From Burkholderia sp. MS389 (GTDB taxonomy: Bacteria > Pseudomonadota > Gammaproteobacteria > Burkholderiales > Burkholderiaceae), in NCBI RefSeq assembly GCF_016899425.1, contig NZ_CP045994.1:2604001-2668000 (forward strand): a stretch of DNA of 64,000 nt, given 5' to 3'. Shown here in pieces: positions 25,492-34,780 of this stretch. Position 1 is the stretch's first letter. Each line of letters opens with the position of its first letter. The translations under genes and the position numbers were made by a program. The notes beneath the pieces are model-generated. The model was not told the origin of the DNA. It saw only the letters and a list, made by a program, of their open reading frames with translations, and made no database searches.

Positions 25492-26961
25492 ATGAACGAA
25501 GAAATCCTGATCAACCTAACGCCGCAGGAAACGCGCGTCGCACTCGTCCAGCAAGGTGCGGTGCAGGAGCTTCACGTCGAGCGGACGCTGTCGCGCGGAC
25601 GGGTCGGCAACATCTATCTCGGCAAGGTCGTGCGCGTGCTGCCCGGCATGCAGTCGGCGTTCATCGACATCGGCCTCGAGCGCGCGGCGTTCCTGCACGT
25701 CGCCGACATCTGGCATCCGCGCCTCGCGGGCGAGCCGCAGTCGGGCGCGCCGCACCAGCCGATCGAGAAGATCGTGTTCGAAGGCCAGACGCTGATGGTG
25801 CAGGTGATCAAGGATCCGATCGGCACGAAAGGCGCGCGGCTGTCGACGCAGGTCAGCATCGCGGGCCGCACGCTCGTCTACCTGCCGCAGGAGCCGCATA
25901 TCGGCATCTCGCAGAAGATCGAGAGCGAGGCCGAGCGCGAGGCCGTGCGCGCGCGCCTGACCGCCGTGATCCCGCCGGACGAGAAAGGCGGCTACATCGT
26001 GCGCACGATCGCCGAGGATGCGACCTCCGACGAACTGGCCGGCGACGTCGCGTACCTGCGCAAGACCTGGGCGACGATCGTCGCGCAGGCGCAGCGGCTG
26101 CCGGCGACGAGCCTGCTGTACCAGGATCTCGATCTCGCGCAGCGCGTGCTGCGCGATTTCGCGAACGACGACACGACGCGCATCCAGGTCGATTCGCGCG
26201 AGACCTACCAGCGCCTGTCGGAATTCGCGGGCGAGTTCACGCCGGCCGTGAGTCCGAAGCTGCATCACTACACGGGCGAGCGGCCGCTGTTCGACCTGTA
26301 CAACATCGAGACGGAGATCCAGCGCGCGCTGTCGCGCCGCGTCGACCTGAAGTCGGGCGGTTACCTGATGATCGACCAGACCGAGGCGATGACGACGATC
26401 GACGTGAACACGGGCGGCTATGTCGGCGCGCGCAACTTCGACGACACGATCTTCAAGACCAACCTCGAGGCCGCGCACACGATCGCGCGGCAGCTGCGGC
26501 TGCGCAACCTCGGCGGGATCATCATCATCGACTTCATCGACATGGAGAACGCCGAGCATCGCGACGCGGTGCTGTCCGAGCTGAAGAAGGCGCTGTCGCG
26601 CGACCGCACGCGCGTGACGGTCAACAGCTTCTCGCAGCTCGGACTCGTCGAGATGACGCGCAAGCGCACGCGCGAATCGCTCGCGCACGTGCTGTGCGAA
26701 CCGTGCCCGACCTGCCAGGGCAAGGGCCAGGTGAAGACGTCGCGCACCGTGTGCTACGACATCCTGCGCGAGATTCTGCGCGAATCGCGCCAATTCAACC
26801 CGCGCGAGTTTCGCGTGATCGCCGCGCAGCAGGTGATCGACCTGTTCCTCGACGAAGAATCGCAGCATCTGGCAATGCTGATCGACTTCATCGGCAAACC
26901 GGTGTCGCTGCAGGTCGAGTCGAATCTGAGCCAGGAGCAGTACGACATCGTGCTGATGTAA
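25492..26961 (+). CDS. rng: Ribonuclease G
   Basis: A 489-residue endonuclease of the RNase E/G family, which matures the 5' end of 16S rRNA and degrades some mRNAs. An S1 RNA-binding domain (about residues 38-125) is followed by the DNase I-like catalytic region. The acidic metal ligands lie in MTTIDVNTGGYVG and in IIIIDFIDM, and the Zn-link is CEPCPTC near residues 403-409. It lacks the long C-terminal scaffold of RNase E, so it is RNase G. It starts 8 bases after maf. Confidence 0.97.
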   Translation: MNEEILINLTPQETRVALVQQGAVQELHVERTLSRGRVGNIYLGKVVRVLPGMQSAFIDIGLERAAFLHVADIWHPRLAGEPQSGAPHQPIEKIVFEGQTLMVQVIKDPIGTKGARLSTQVSIAGRTLVYLPQEPHIGISQKIESEAEREAVRARLTAVIPPDEKGGYIVRTIAEDATSDELAGDVAYLRKTWATIVAQAQRLPATSLLYQDLDLAQRVLRDFANDDTTRIQVDSRETYQRLSEFAGEFTPAVSPKLHHYTGERPLFDLYNIETEIQRALSRRVDLKSGGYLMIDQTEAMTTIDVNTGGYVGARNFDDTIFKTNLEAAHTIARQLRLRNLGGIIIIDFIDMENAEHRDAVLSELKKALSRDRTRVTVNSFSQLGLVEMTRKRTRESLAHVLCEPCPTCQGKGQVKTSRTVCYDILREILRESRQFNPREFRVIAAQQVIDLFLDEESQHLAMLIDFIGKPVSLQVESNLSQEQYDIVLM

Positions 26962-27046
26962 CGGTGGGCTCGTGCAAGGTTGTGCGAAGCGTGCCCGGCG
27001 CAGCGCGGATTTCGCGCAACCTCGACCTGCATGCATCGCCGAATGG

Positions 27047-27427
27047 CTATTCGTCGTCGGGCGCTTCCCGGGCGAAGCGCTCGATCGCTTCGGTATCCCA
27101 TCGGCCGAGACGCATCGCTTCTTCCAGCATGGCGAGCGTAAGTGGCACGCGCGGCGGCTTACGGTAACGCTCCGAAAACAGCGCGAGAAACGTCGTCACC
27201 ATGTCTTGGCCCTCAGGACCGAAATAGCGGTCGTAAGGAAACTCGGAGGCCTGCACACCAAATGTTTCTGCCCATTTGTCGATGAACTCGACTGCGTCGA
27301 CTCCCGTCACGCGCAGATCCTCTTCGAGGCGCGACGATGGTTCGATCCTCAACTGACCGCCGAACAGCGGTCGACCAAGCTCTTCGCGTGCAAATGAGGC
27401 CAGCTTTTCCCACGTATCGGTCGGCAC
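27047..27427 (-). CDS. DUF1493 family protein
   Basis: A 126-residue protein matching DUF1493, a family with an acyl-carrier-protein-like helical fold. The conserved stretch SSRLEEDLRVTGVDAVEFIDKWAETFGVQASEFPYDRYFGPEG is near residues 31-73; the ACP serine is replaced by the family-typical Val-Asp-Ala. The function is unknown. It starts with GTG two bases after a small ORF. Two 60-base rows inside it counted at 52 and 55 percent GC, lower than neighbours, which suggests an acquired insert between rng and yggL. Confidence 0.8.
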   Translation of the reverse strand: MPTDTWEKLASFAREELGRPLFGGQLRIEPSSRLEEDLRVTGVDAVEFIDKWAETFGVQASEFPYDRYFGPEGQDMVTTFLALFSERYRKPPRVPLTLAMLEEAMRLGRWDTEAIERFAREAPDDE

Positions 27428-27429
27428 GA

Positions 27430-27549
27430 TCAGAACACCCTGGCTTCTGGTTTGGCGACGGCGTTACACCGGCGCACCGTGCTGAACATGATGACTGCTC
27501 GCGGCGTGAGATCCTCGCGCCCCTCGTACGCATAGCGATTGTTCGACAT
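27430..27549 (-). CDS. Possible 39-residue ORF before the DUF1493 gene
   Basis: An ATG at 27549 opens a short frame (MSNNRYAYEGREDLTPRAVI and 19 more residues) that stops two bases before the DUF1493 GTG start. The tight spacing suggests translational coupling. I recognise no family, and it could equally be the remnant of a longer gene. The support is only position and codon continuity. Confidence 0.3.
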   Translation of the reverse strand: MSNNRYAYEGREDLTPRAVIMFSTVRRCNAVAKPEARVF

Positions 27550-27819
27550 ACGGCCCTCGTGGTTGTTCGAATGACCGCAGACCTTAGCAAAGCCGAACAC
27601 GCTCGCCATCCCTGTATCATTCGGTCAAGCGTGTAATAGGCCGCTTGACCAGGCCGCACGGCGAAAGGCGCATCGCGCAATTGTTTAAGAACAGTTTCGG
27701 GAACGGTCCCGCGATACGCCCTCTTTCGCCTCCAGCCTCGCCCATGCCGCACGTCGACAGGGTGCGCGCGCCATCCGCCGCGCTATCCTTTCCCACCTCT
27801 CGTTCACTCGTCACACACC

Positions 27820-28155
27820 ATGAGCACACGCTACAACCGCCGCCAGCGCAAGAAACTCCACATCGGCGAATTCCAGGAACTCTCGTTCAACGCCACCGCG
27901 CATTACCGCAACGACATGACCGACCTCGAGCGCGGCCAGTTGATCGATGCGTTCATCGACTTCGTCGAAGCGAACGGGCTGCTGACCGTCGCGTCCGCGG
28001 ACGAAGGCATCGGCGCGTACGTGATCTCCGGCGCGCCGCGCGGCACGACGACCGACGCCGATCGCGAGCTCGTGCGCGGGTGGCTGGCCGCGCGTCCGGA
28101 GCTGAAGGACGTCCAGGTCAGCGAATTCGCCGACGCGTGGTATCCGGACGCCTGA
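27820..28155 (+). CDS. yggL: YggL-like 50S-binding protein (DUF469)
   Basis: A 111-residue protein of the YggL/DUF469 family, reported to associate with the large ribosomal subunit. The RYNRRQRKKLHIGEFQELSF start, the central LERGQLIDAFIDFVEANGLL and the end VQVSEFADAWYPDA are family landmarks. The basic N-terminus fits ribosome contact. No Shine-Dalgarno sequence is visible. A short hairpin (CGCTGCC-TTCA-GGCAGCG) follows the stop but has no T-run. Confidence 0.93.
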   Translation: MSTRYNRRQRKKLHIGEFQELSFNATAHYRNDMTDLERGQLIDAFIDFVEANGLLTVASADEGIGAYVISGAPRGTTTDADRELVRGWLAARPELKDVQVSEFADAWYPDA

Positions 28156-28228
28156 TCTCCCGGTTTGACGCTGCCTTCAGGCAGCGCCCCGCCACCACGG
28201 CGGGCCAGGTCGACGTCGTTTCTGCAGA

Positions 28229-28446
28229 ATGATCATGATGGCCGCCGGCGTTGCGGCGCTCTCGTTGCTGTCCGCGTGCGGCAGCTCGGCGCGTTGAGCC
28301 AACGCACCGACGGTAGCAGCGCCGGCGCCCGCATCGTCGTCGATCAGTCGCCGGAGCCGCCCGCGACGGCCTCCGATCCCTTCCTTTTCCCGACGGTCCG
28401 CCTGCAACCCGCCATCGATATCGGTCCTGAAAGCAAGACACGTTAA
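28229..28446 (+). pseudogene. Probably frameshifted small lipoprotein gene
   Basis: An ATG at 28229 opens a lipoprotein signal peptide, MIMMAAGVAALSLLSACGSS, with a LSAC lipobox. It meets a stop at 28295 after only 22 codons. In a neighbouring frame the sequence continues without a stop as LSQRTDGSSAGARIVVDQSP through to PAIDIGPESKTR and TAA at 28444-28446. Joining the two would give a lipoprotein of about 70 residues. A one- or two-base indel near 28290 would explain it. It could also be a very short real lipopeptide with an unrelated frame behind it. Confidence 0.45.
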
Positions 28447-28537
28447 ACTCTCACCCTCGCGTGGTGCGCCGCCCGCACCCGCCATCCATCGCCAGCCGCG
28501 TGCCCTCGGGCCGCCCCGACCCATGGAGTGAGTGTCA

Positions 28538-29509
28538 ATGAGCGGCGGACTCCCGTTTCCCGCATCCCGCAAGTCGTTGCCGTCCTCGACGGTCTTCCTG
28601 ATCGTCGCCGTCGCCGCGCTGCTGTCCGGCTGCGGGCTGCTGCCGGTTCAGAACCCGCCCGCGCCGATCAGCGAGGCGCTCGTCGAGCCTGTCGAGGAAA
28701 CCGCCGGCGAGCCGCTGACGATGCCGCCGGTGCCCGCGCCGACGCAACCGGAGGAACCGGAAGCGCCGAAGAAGCCGCACCGCGAAGTGGCGCGGCCGAA
28801 GCCCGTGCAGCGCGCCGAATCGCCGACCCCGCCGCCGCCTCCGCCCCCGCCGCTCGTCGCGACGCGCGCGCTCGACCGCACCCAGATCCATGCGCTGCTC
28901 GACAGCGAAGTCGCGCGCCGCAACGGCAAGGTGGTCGGCCGCGCGGTCGACATGGTGGTCGACGCGGGCGGCAAGCCGCGCGAGATGATCGTCAACCTGC
29001 AAGGCTTCATGGGGATCGGCGACCGCAAGGTCATCTTCCCGTGGAACGTGTTCCGCTTCACGCCGGGCGGCAAACAGGAGCCGATCGTGCTCGACGTGCC
29101 GTCGGGCGACCTGCCGCCGGCCGCGCGGCCGAAGGCCGTGCCGCTGTCGGGCTCGGCTGCGGCGTCGCCGGCGACGCGGCTGCCGATGCTCGACAGCGAC
29201 GTCGAACGCCCGAACGGCACGAAGATCGGCCGGATCGTCGACGTGCTGATCGACCGCGGCGCGCAACCGCAGGCCGTCGTGCTCGACCTCGGCGGGCTCG
29301 TCAATACCGACCGCCGTTCGATCGCCGCGAGCTGGGGCGCGCTGCGCTTCGTCACGCGCGACAAGGCGCTGCACCCGCAGCTCGACCTGAACGACGCGCA
29401 GATCAAGGCAGCGCCGCCGTACGCGGCCGACAAGCCGATCGTCGCGGTTTTCCCGCCCGTTGCCCCGGCGGCAGCGGTGCCGGCTTCGTCTGCGAGTGCC
29501 ACCCGATGA
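28538..29509 (+). CDS. Lipoprotein with two PRC-barrel domains
   Basis: A 323-residue envelope protein. The signal peptide ends in the lipobox LLSGC, with Cys32 to be lipidated. A proline- and charge-rich linker (residues 38-105) includes a run of eight prolines. Two PRC-barrel-like domains follow: RTQIHALLDSEVARRNGKVVGRAVDMVVDAGGKPREMIVNLQGF, and LPMLDSDVERPNGTKIGRIVDVLIDRGAQPQAVVLDLGG. PRC-barrels are small beta domains found in ribosome maturation and photosynthetic proteins and in stress proteins. The ATG at 28538 has a GGAG site. Its stop overlaps the start of the MFS gene. Confidence 0.85.
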   Translation: MSGGLPFPASRKSLPSSTVFLIVAVAALLSGCGLLPVQNPPAPISEALVEPVEETAGEPLTMPPVPAPTQPEEPEAPKKPHREVARPKPVQRAESPTPPPPPPPPLVATRALDRTQIHALLDSEVARRNGKVVGRAVDMVVDAGGKPREMIVNLQGFMGIGDRKVIFPWNVFRFTPGGKQEPIVLDVPSGDLPPAARPKAVPLSGSAAASPATRLPMLDSDVERPNGTKIGRIVDVLIDRGAQPQAVVLDLGGLVNTDRRSIAASWGALRFVTRDKALHPQLDLNDAQIKAAPPYAADKPIVAVFPPVAPAAAVPASSASATR

Positions 29510-30765
29510 CGATCAAGCATTCCGTCAGCGTTCGCAGTCTCCGGGCCCTCGACTGGCTCAACTTTTTCGTTGCAAACGTTCAAACCGGGTTCGGTCCGTT
29601 CATCGCGTCCTACCTCGCGTCGCACAAGTGGACGCAGGGCGAGATCGGCATGGTGCTGTCGATCGGCACGATCAGTGCGATGGTCAGCCAGGTGCCGGGC
29701 GGCGCGGCCGTCGATGCGCTGAAGAACAAGAAGGGCGCGGCCGCGTGGGCGATCGCGGCCATCATCCTGTCCGCGGTGCTGCTCGCGTCGAGCCCGACGA
29801 TCGTGCCGGTAATCGCCGCCGAGGTGTTCCACGGTTTTGCGAGCTGCATGCTGGTGCCGGCGATGGCCGCGATCTCGTTCTCGCTCGTCGGCCGCGCCGA
29901 CCTCGGCGACCGGCTCGGCCGCAACGCGCGCTGGGCGTCGATCGGCAGCGCGGTCGCGGCGGGCCTGATGGGGCTCACCGGCGAATACTTCTCCGCGCGC
30001 GCGGTGTTCTGGCTGACCGCCGTGCTGGCGCTGCCCGCGCTGTTCGCGCTCGCGATGATCCAGCCGACGCACCAGGTGATTCCGCAGTCGTCGAAGCCTG
30101 ACGACGTCGACGAAGCCGGCGAGCGCGAAACACTGCTCGAACTGCTGCGCGATCGCCGGATGCTGATCTTCGCGGCCTGTGTCGTGCTGTTCCACCTGTC
30201 GAACGCCGCGATGCTGAACCTCGCGGCCGGCGAAGTCACGGCCGGGATGGGCGAGAACGTGCAGCTCGTGATCGCCGCGTGCATCATCGTGCCGCAGGCG
30301 ATCGTCGCGATGCTGTCGCCGTGGGTCGGCCGTTCCGCGCAGCGCTGGGGGCGCCGGCCGATCCTGCTGCTCGGCTTCTCCGCGCTGCCGGTGCGCGCGT
30401 TGCTGTTCGCCGGCGTCAGCAGCCCGTACCTGCTCGTGCCGGTGCAGATGCTCGACGGCATCAGCGCGGCCGTGTTCGGCGTGATGCTGCCGCTGATCGC
30501 GGCCGACGTCGCGGGCGGCAAGGGCCGCTACAACCTGTGTATCGGGCTGTTCGGGCTCGCGGCCGGGATCGGCGCGACGCTCAGCACGGCCGTGGCCGGC
30601 TACGTCGCCGATCACTTCGGCAACGCGGTCAGTTTCTTCGGGCTCGCCGCGGCAGGCGCGCTCGCGGTGCTGCTGGTCTGGCTCGTGATGCCCGAAACGC
30701 GCGTCGACAACGGCGACGCGACAGCCGACGAACCGGCGCCCGCCTCGCCCGAACAGGCGCATTGA
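29506..30765 (+). CDS. MFS transporter
   Basis: A 419-residue inner-membrane protein of the major facilitator superfamily with about twelve helices. The loop motif RLGRNARW between helices 4 and 5, RWGRRPILLLG in the second half, and the large central cytoplasmic loop (about residues 190-215) fit the fold. The substrate is unknown. The sequence resembles a beta-proteobacterial group with GPFIASYLASHKWTQGEIGMVLSIGT in helix 1-2. The ATG overlaps the lipoprotein stop (ATGA), so the two are translationally coupled and may act together in the envelope. Confidence 0.9.
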   Translation: MTIKHSVSVRSLRALDWLNFFVANVQTGFGPFIASYLASHKWTQGEIGMVLSIGTISAMVSQVPGGAAVDALKNKKGAAAWAIAAIILSAVLLASSPTIVPVIAAEVFHGFASCMLVPAMAAISFSLVGRADLGDRLGRNARWASIGSAVAAGLMGLTGEYFSARAVFWLTAVLALPALFALAMIQPTHQVIPQSSKPDDVDEAGERETLLELLRDRRMLIFAACVVLFHLSNAAMLNLAAGEVTAGMGENVQLVIAACIIVPQAIVAMLSPWVGRSAQRWGRRPILLLGFSALPVRALLFAGVSSPYLLVPVQMLDGISAAVFGVMLPLIAADVAGGKGRYNLCIGLFGLAAGIGATLSTAVAGYVADHFGNAVSFFGLAAAGALAVLLVWLVMPETRVDNGDATADEPAPASPEQAH

Positions 30766-30806
30766 CGGCGGCGCGCCGCCGCTACCCGCTTCTTGGCCGA
30801 TGCACG

Positions 30807-31373
30807 ATGGATACGATCAGGACACTCAACGAAGCCCGCCAGCAGATCCAGCAGTCGATCTTCGATCTGTTCAAGGGGCTGTCATTCAGCGAGCGGCTCG
30901 CGCAAGGCGGGCTGATGGCGGTGCAGGCCGTGTGCGGCGCGTGCCTCGCGTATGCGATCGGCCGCGCGGTGCATAGCGAGCAGGCGGTGTGGGCGGCGAT
31001 CACCGCGATCGCCGTCACGCAGCACAACTACTCGGACACGATGTCGCTGTCGCGCGACCAGTTCATCGGTGCGATGGTCGGCGGCGTCCTCGGCTTCGCC
31101 GGTGCGGCGTTGGGCGGCGATCGCCTCGTTGCGTATGCGATCACGGTCGCGGTCGTGATCGTCTGCTGCTGGTGCCTGAACATCGGCAGCGCGGCACGGC
31201 TCGGCGGCGTGACCGCGACGATCGTGCTGCTGTTCCCCGGCAACGGCCCGCTGTGGGACGTTCCGCTGATCCGGTTCGGCGAAGTGACGCTCGGCACGGT
31301 GTGCGCGCTGGGCGTGTGCTGGGCGATGTCGAGCATCGAGCGGCGCTGGTTCCGCCGCGCGGCGGCAAAGTAA
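30807..31373 (+). CDS. FUSC-type membrane protein
   Basis: A 188-residue protein with about five to six membrane spans and the FUSC-like core RAVHSEQAVWAAITAIAVTQHNYSDTMSLSRDQFIGAMVGGVLGFAGAALGG. FUSC proteins such as AaeB and YccS are usually much longer efflux components of the inner membrane; this one is a single membrane half without the soluble domains. It follows the MFS gene by 41 bases in the same direction and may belong to the same unit. Substrate unknown. Confidence 0.8.
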   Translation: MDTIRTLNEARQQIQQSIFDLFKGLSFSERLAQGGLMAVQAVCGACLAYAIGRAVHSEQAVWAAITAIAVTQHNYSDTMSLSRDQFIGAMVGGVLGFAGAALGGDRLVAYAITVAVVIVCCWCLNIGSAARLGGVTATIVLLFPGNGPLWDVPLIRFGEVTLGTVCALGVCWAMSSIERRWFRRAAAK

Positions 31374-31452
31374 CGCGGCGCCGGGCAACGCGCCCGGCAG
31401 CCGGATGAACGATCGGAACGCTGCGTGACGGTGACGGGGACGGGCCGGGCGG

Positions 31453-31842
31453 TTACGGACCGACCCGCAGCACGATGCCCGAGCCGATCTGCACGAGCAG
31501 GTAGTCGCCGCCGACGCCGACCCAGTGATAGCCGCGCGGCGGCGCGCTCAGGTGATAGCCGCGCCAGTCGTCGACCACGTATTGACGATCGCGGAATTCG
31601 TCCGGCAGCCGGTCGCCCTTGTGCCAGTCGCGGCGCGGCCCGTCGGCCCAGCGCGGCGGCACGTCGTCGCGATGCATCGCGTGGCCGGGCGGCACATGTT
31701 TCGGGCCATGCCCGCGATGCATGCCGGGGCCGCCGTGGTCATCGCGATTGCCGTGGTTGCCGTGATCCTGCGCCATCGCCGTGGTGGCGGCGCAGCCGGC
31801 CGCGATCAGTGCGGCCAGCATCGTGCCGTGCATCCTCTTCAT
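31453..31842 (-). CDS. RcnB-family periplasmic protein
   Basis: A 129-residue exported protein. The signal peptide ends near AMAQ (residues 23-25). A His/Asp/Gly-rich segment (DHGNHGNRDDHGGPGMHRGHG) could bind metal, and is followed by the RcnB domain: RDRQYVVDDWRGYHLSAPPRGYHWVGVGGDYLLVQIGSGIVLRV. RcnB in E. coli tunes nickel and cobalt efflux; many homologues lack a tested role. The ATG has a GAAGGA site. Confidence 0.88.
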   Translation of the reverse strand: MKRMHGTMLAALIAAGCAATTAMAQDHGNHGNRDDHGGPGMHRGHGPKHVPPGHAMHRDDVPPRWADGPRRDWHKGDRLPDEFRDRQYVVDDWRGYHLSAPPRGYHWVGVGGDYLLVQIGSGIVLRVGP

Positions 31843-31931
31843 TGTCCTTCCCTCCGTGGTGTCACGTCGAACAAGAAACGACCGGGCTTGCCCGATGAAG
31901 ACTAGCACACGGCCGGCCGCATGACCGCGCG

Positions 31932-33713
31932 TCACGCCGCCTGCTGCTGGTACTGGATCCGGTGCAGGTGCGCGTAGAGGCCGCCGTGGCGCAGCAGTTC
32001 GTCGTGGCTGCCCTCCTCGACGATCTTGCCGGACTCGAGCACGAGGATGCGGTCCGCGCGCTCGATCGTCGACAGCCGGTGCGCGATCACCAGCGTCGTC
32101 CGGCCTTCCATCAGCCGCTCGAGCGCGGCCTGCACGTGGCGCTCCGACTCCGAATCGAGCGCCGACGTCGCTTCGTCGAGGATCAGGATCGGCGCGTCCT
32201 TGTAGATCGCGCGCGCAATCGCGAGCCGCTGGCGCTGGCCGCCGGACAACCGCATCCCGTTGCCGCCCACCAGCGTATCGAGCCCGTCGGGCATCGCGGC
32301 GACCGCGTCGGCGAGGTTCGCGGCCTCGAGCGCGGCCTGCACGCGCGCGCGGTCGGGCGTCTGCCCGTAGGCGACGTTCGCGGCGATCGTGTCGTTGAAC
32401 AGCACGACGTCCTGGCTCACCATCGCCATCTGGCTGCGCAGCGCGTGAAGATCGTAGTCGGCAACCGGCACGCCGTCGACCAGGATCGTGCCGTCCGTCG
32501 GGTCGAAGAAGCGCGGCAGCAGGTTCACGAGCGTCGTCTTGCCGCTCCCGGACGGGCCGGCGAGCGCGATCATTTCGCCCGGCGCGACCTTGAACGAGAT
32601 GCGGTCGAGCGTCGGCCGTTCGGCCGCGCCGTAATCGAACGACACGGAGCGGAACTCGATCTCGCCGCGCGCGTGCGACAGCGGCCGCCCGCCGCCTTGC
32701 GGCTCGGCCGGCTCGTCGATCAGCCCGAAGATCAGCTCGGCGGCCGTCATCCCGCGCTGCAGCGGCTGGTTGACGTCGATCAGGTGCTTGAGCGGCGAGA
32801 TCACCAGCAGCATCGACGTGACGAACGCGACGAAGCCGCCGACCGTCGTCTGGTCGTTCGACGACTGCACGACCGCGATCGTGATCACGACCGCGAGCGC
32901 GATCGACGCGAGGAACTGCGTGAGCGGCTGCGCGAGGCCGCCCGAGATCGTCATGCGCATCGCATAGCCGCGCAGGCGCTTGCTCATCGTCGTGAAGCGG
33001 TCCATCTCGTACGCTTCGCCGTTGTGCACCTTGACGACCTTGTAGCCGCCGACCGTCTCCTCGACGATGTACGACAGTTCGTTGGTCAGCGTCTGGTGCT
33101 CGCGGTTCAGGCGGCGCAGCCGGCGGTTGATCTTGCTGACGAGCCAGCCGATGCCCGGCAGGATCACCGCGACGATCAGCGTGAGCCGCCAGTTCAGGTA
33201 GAACAGGTAGCCGAGCAGGAAGATCACCGTCAGCGAGTCGCGCACGAGCGTGACCATCACGCCCGTCAGCACCGACAGGATCTGGTTGACCTCGAACACG
33301 ATCGCGTTGATTACCGTGCTCGCGGTTTCGCGCTGGAAGAACGACGCGCCCGTGTGGAGCATCCGCTGGAACATTTCGAGCCGCAGCTGCAGCAGGATGC
33401 GGTTCGATACGTAGTTGAGCAGGTAATTCGACGTGTACTGCGAGACGCCGCGCACCAGCGCGAGGCCGATCACCGCGATCGGCACGTACCATTTCGCGCT
33501 GTCGCTGCCGTGCGAGCCGAAGCCGTGGTCGAGCAGCGGCTTGAGCAGCGCCGGAATGCCGGCTTCGGTGGCCGCGACGACGCCCATCGTCATCACGGCG
33601 AGCACCACGATGCCGACGAGCGGCCGGATGTACGGCCACAGGCGCTTGAGGACCGTGAGCGGCGACGTGCCGGTGCCGTCCATCGGTTTGCGAAGAGTGT
33701 TCTGGGTTTCCAA
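31932..33713 (-). CDS. msbA: MsbA, lipid A-core flippase
   Basis: A 593-residue half-transporter with six membrane helices (about residues 25-320) fused to an ABC ATPase. The ATPase has Walker [10 protein letters not shown], signature [15 protein letters not shown] and Walker [13 protein letters not shown]. It moves lipid A-core across the inner membrane using ATP. I chose a TTG start at 33713 because AAGAAGGA stands five bases before it; the first ATG (33683) has no such site and would remove ten residues. It is divergent from the core glycosyltransferase gene at 33908. Confidence 0.95.
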   Translation of the reverse strand: METQNTLRKPMDGTGTSPLTVLKRLWPYIRPLVGIVVLAVMTMGVVAATEAGIPALLKPLLDHGFGSHGSDSAKWYVPIAVIGLALVRGVSQYTSNYLLNYVSNRILLQLRLEMFQRMLHTGASFFQRETASTVINAIVFEVNQILSVLTGVMVTLVRDSLTVIFLLGYLFYLNWRLTLIVAVILPGIGWLVSKINRRLRRLNREHQTLTNELSYIVEETVGGYKVVKVHNGEAYEMDRFTTMSKRLRGYAMRMTISGGLAQPLTQFLASIALAVVITIAVVQSSNDQTTVGGFVAFVTSMLLVISPLKHLIDVNQPLQRGMTAAELIFGLIDEPAEPQGGGRPLSHARGEIEFRSVSFDYGAAERPTLDRISFKVAPGEMIALAGPSGSGKTTLVNLLPRFFDPTDGTILVDGVPVADYDLHALRSQMAMVSQDVVLFNDTIAANVAYGQTPDRARVQAALEAANLADAVAAMPDGLDTLVGGNGMRLSGGQRQRLAIARAIYKDAPILILDEATSALDSESERHVQAALERLMEGRTTLVIAHRLSTIERADRILVLESGKIVEEGSHDELLRHGGLYAHLHRIQYQQQAA

Positions 33714-33801
33714 GGCAATCCTTCTTGAGCCGCGATGCGGCGCCCGGCGCGTGGCCGCCCGGGTGTGCGCCCCGTCGGGCGGGTGCCGGAAAGGGCTCAA
33801 C

Positions 33802-33807
33802 ATTATA
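33802..33807 (-). promoter_or_regulatory. Candidate -10 element (TATAAT) for msbA
   Basis: The minus strand reads a perfect TATAAT 89 bases before the msbA start in GC-rich surroundings. No good -35 is visible at the right distance. A plus-strand TATACT near 33870 could serve the divergent glycosyltransferase gene. Confidence 0.45.
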
Positions 33808-33907
33808 GCTGCACCGCCCCCGCGGGCACGCCCGTCGCCGATGCGGGCCGCGGCCGGGCCGAAGGTATACTGCCGCTCACCGTTTTCTCCGCCTTTCCGA
33901 CGATTTC

Positions 33908-34660
33908 ATGGCTGAACCCTCCCTCGGCGTCGCCCTCATCGCCCTCAACGCATCCGCGCGGCTCGCGCAGTGTCTCGATGCGCTGTCGTTCGCCGACGAC
34001 GTCGTCGTGATCGACGGCGGCAGCACCGACGATACCGTCGCGATCGCGCAGGCGCACGGCGCGCGCGTGATCGTCGAGCGCGACTGGCCGGGCTTCGGCC
34101 CGCAGAAGAACCGCGCGCTCGACGCGCTCGGCACCGACTGGATCCTGTCGCTCGATACCGACGAAATCGTCACGCCGGAACTCGCGCGGTCGATCCGCGA
34201 CGCGATCCGCGCGCCGGCCGCGCAGGTCTATGCGCTCGACCGGCTGTCGAGCTTCTGCGGCCAGTGGATCCATCACAGCGGCTGGTATCCGGACTGGGTG
34301 CCGCGGCTGTTCCGGCGCGGCGCCGCACGGTTCTCGGACGATCTCGTGCACGAGCGCCTCGTATTCGATACCGCCGCGCAGCGCCTGACCGGCAAGCTGA
34401 TGCACTACTCGTACGAGGATTTCGAAACGGTCGTGCGCAAGCTCGACGCGTATTCGACGGCCGGCGCGCGCCAGCGCCGCGCGGCCGGCCAGCGCGGCGG
34501 CTTCGGCAAGGCGCTCGGCCGCGGCGCGTGGGCGTTCGTGCGAACCTACGTGCTGCGGCGCGGGTTCCTCGACGGCCGCGCGGGCTTCATGATCGCGGTG
34601 TTCAACGCGGAAACCGTGTACTACCGCTTCCTGAAGCTCGGTCACGAGCCGACACGCTAG
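33908..34660 (+). CDS. waaE: Family 2 glycosyltransferase of LPS core (WaaE-like)
   Basis: A 250-residue GT-A enzyme. The nucleotide-sugar site has VVVIDGGSTDDTVAIA and the catalytic or metal-binding DTDE in SLDTDEIV. WPGFGPQKNRAL and SGWYPDWVPRLFRRG are typical of the WaaE/KdtX branch, which adds a glucose to core heptose. A conserved MHYSYEDFE follows. It stands at the head of the core locus, divergent from msbA, with waaL and heptosyltransferase-like genes nearby. The exact donor and acceptor are inferred from the family. Confidence 0.85.
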   Translation: MAEPSLGVALIALNASARLAQCLDALSFADDVVVIDGGSTDDTVAIAQAHGARVIVERDWPGFGPQKNRALDALGTDWILSLDTDEIVTPELARSIRDAIRAPAAQVYALDRLSSFCGQWIHHSGWYPDWVPRLFRRGAARFSDDLVHERLVFDTAAQRLTGKLMHYSYEDFETVVRKLDAYSTAGARQRRAAGQRGGFGKALGRGAWAFVRTYVLRRGFLDGRAGFMIAVFNAETVYYRFLKLGHEPTR

Positions 34661-34780
34661 GCACCCGCCCGGTGCGCGATCGGCGCGGCGTTACAATGCC
34701 GGGTTGCGCGCACCGTGCGTGCCCGCCCGAGCGGCCGCGCTGCGCGCCGCCCGTCACGACGACCACCGAATCCGACCGCC

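Noticed and set aside
28169..28187. Hairpin after yggL (CGCTGCC-TTCA-GGCAGCG)
   Set aside because: No T-run; too weak to call a terminator.
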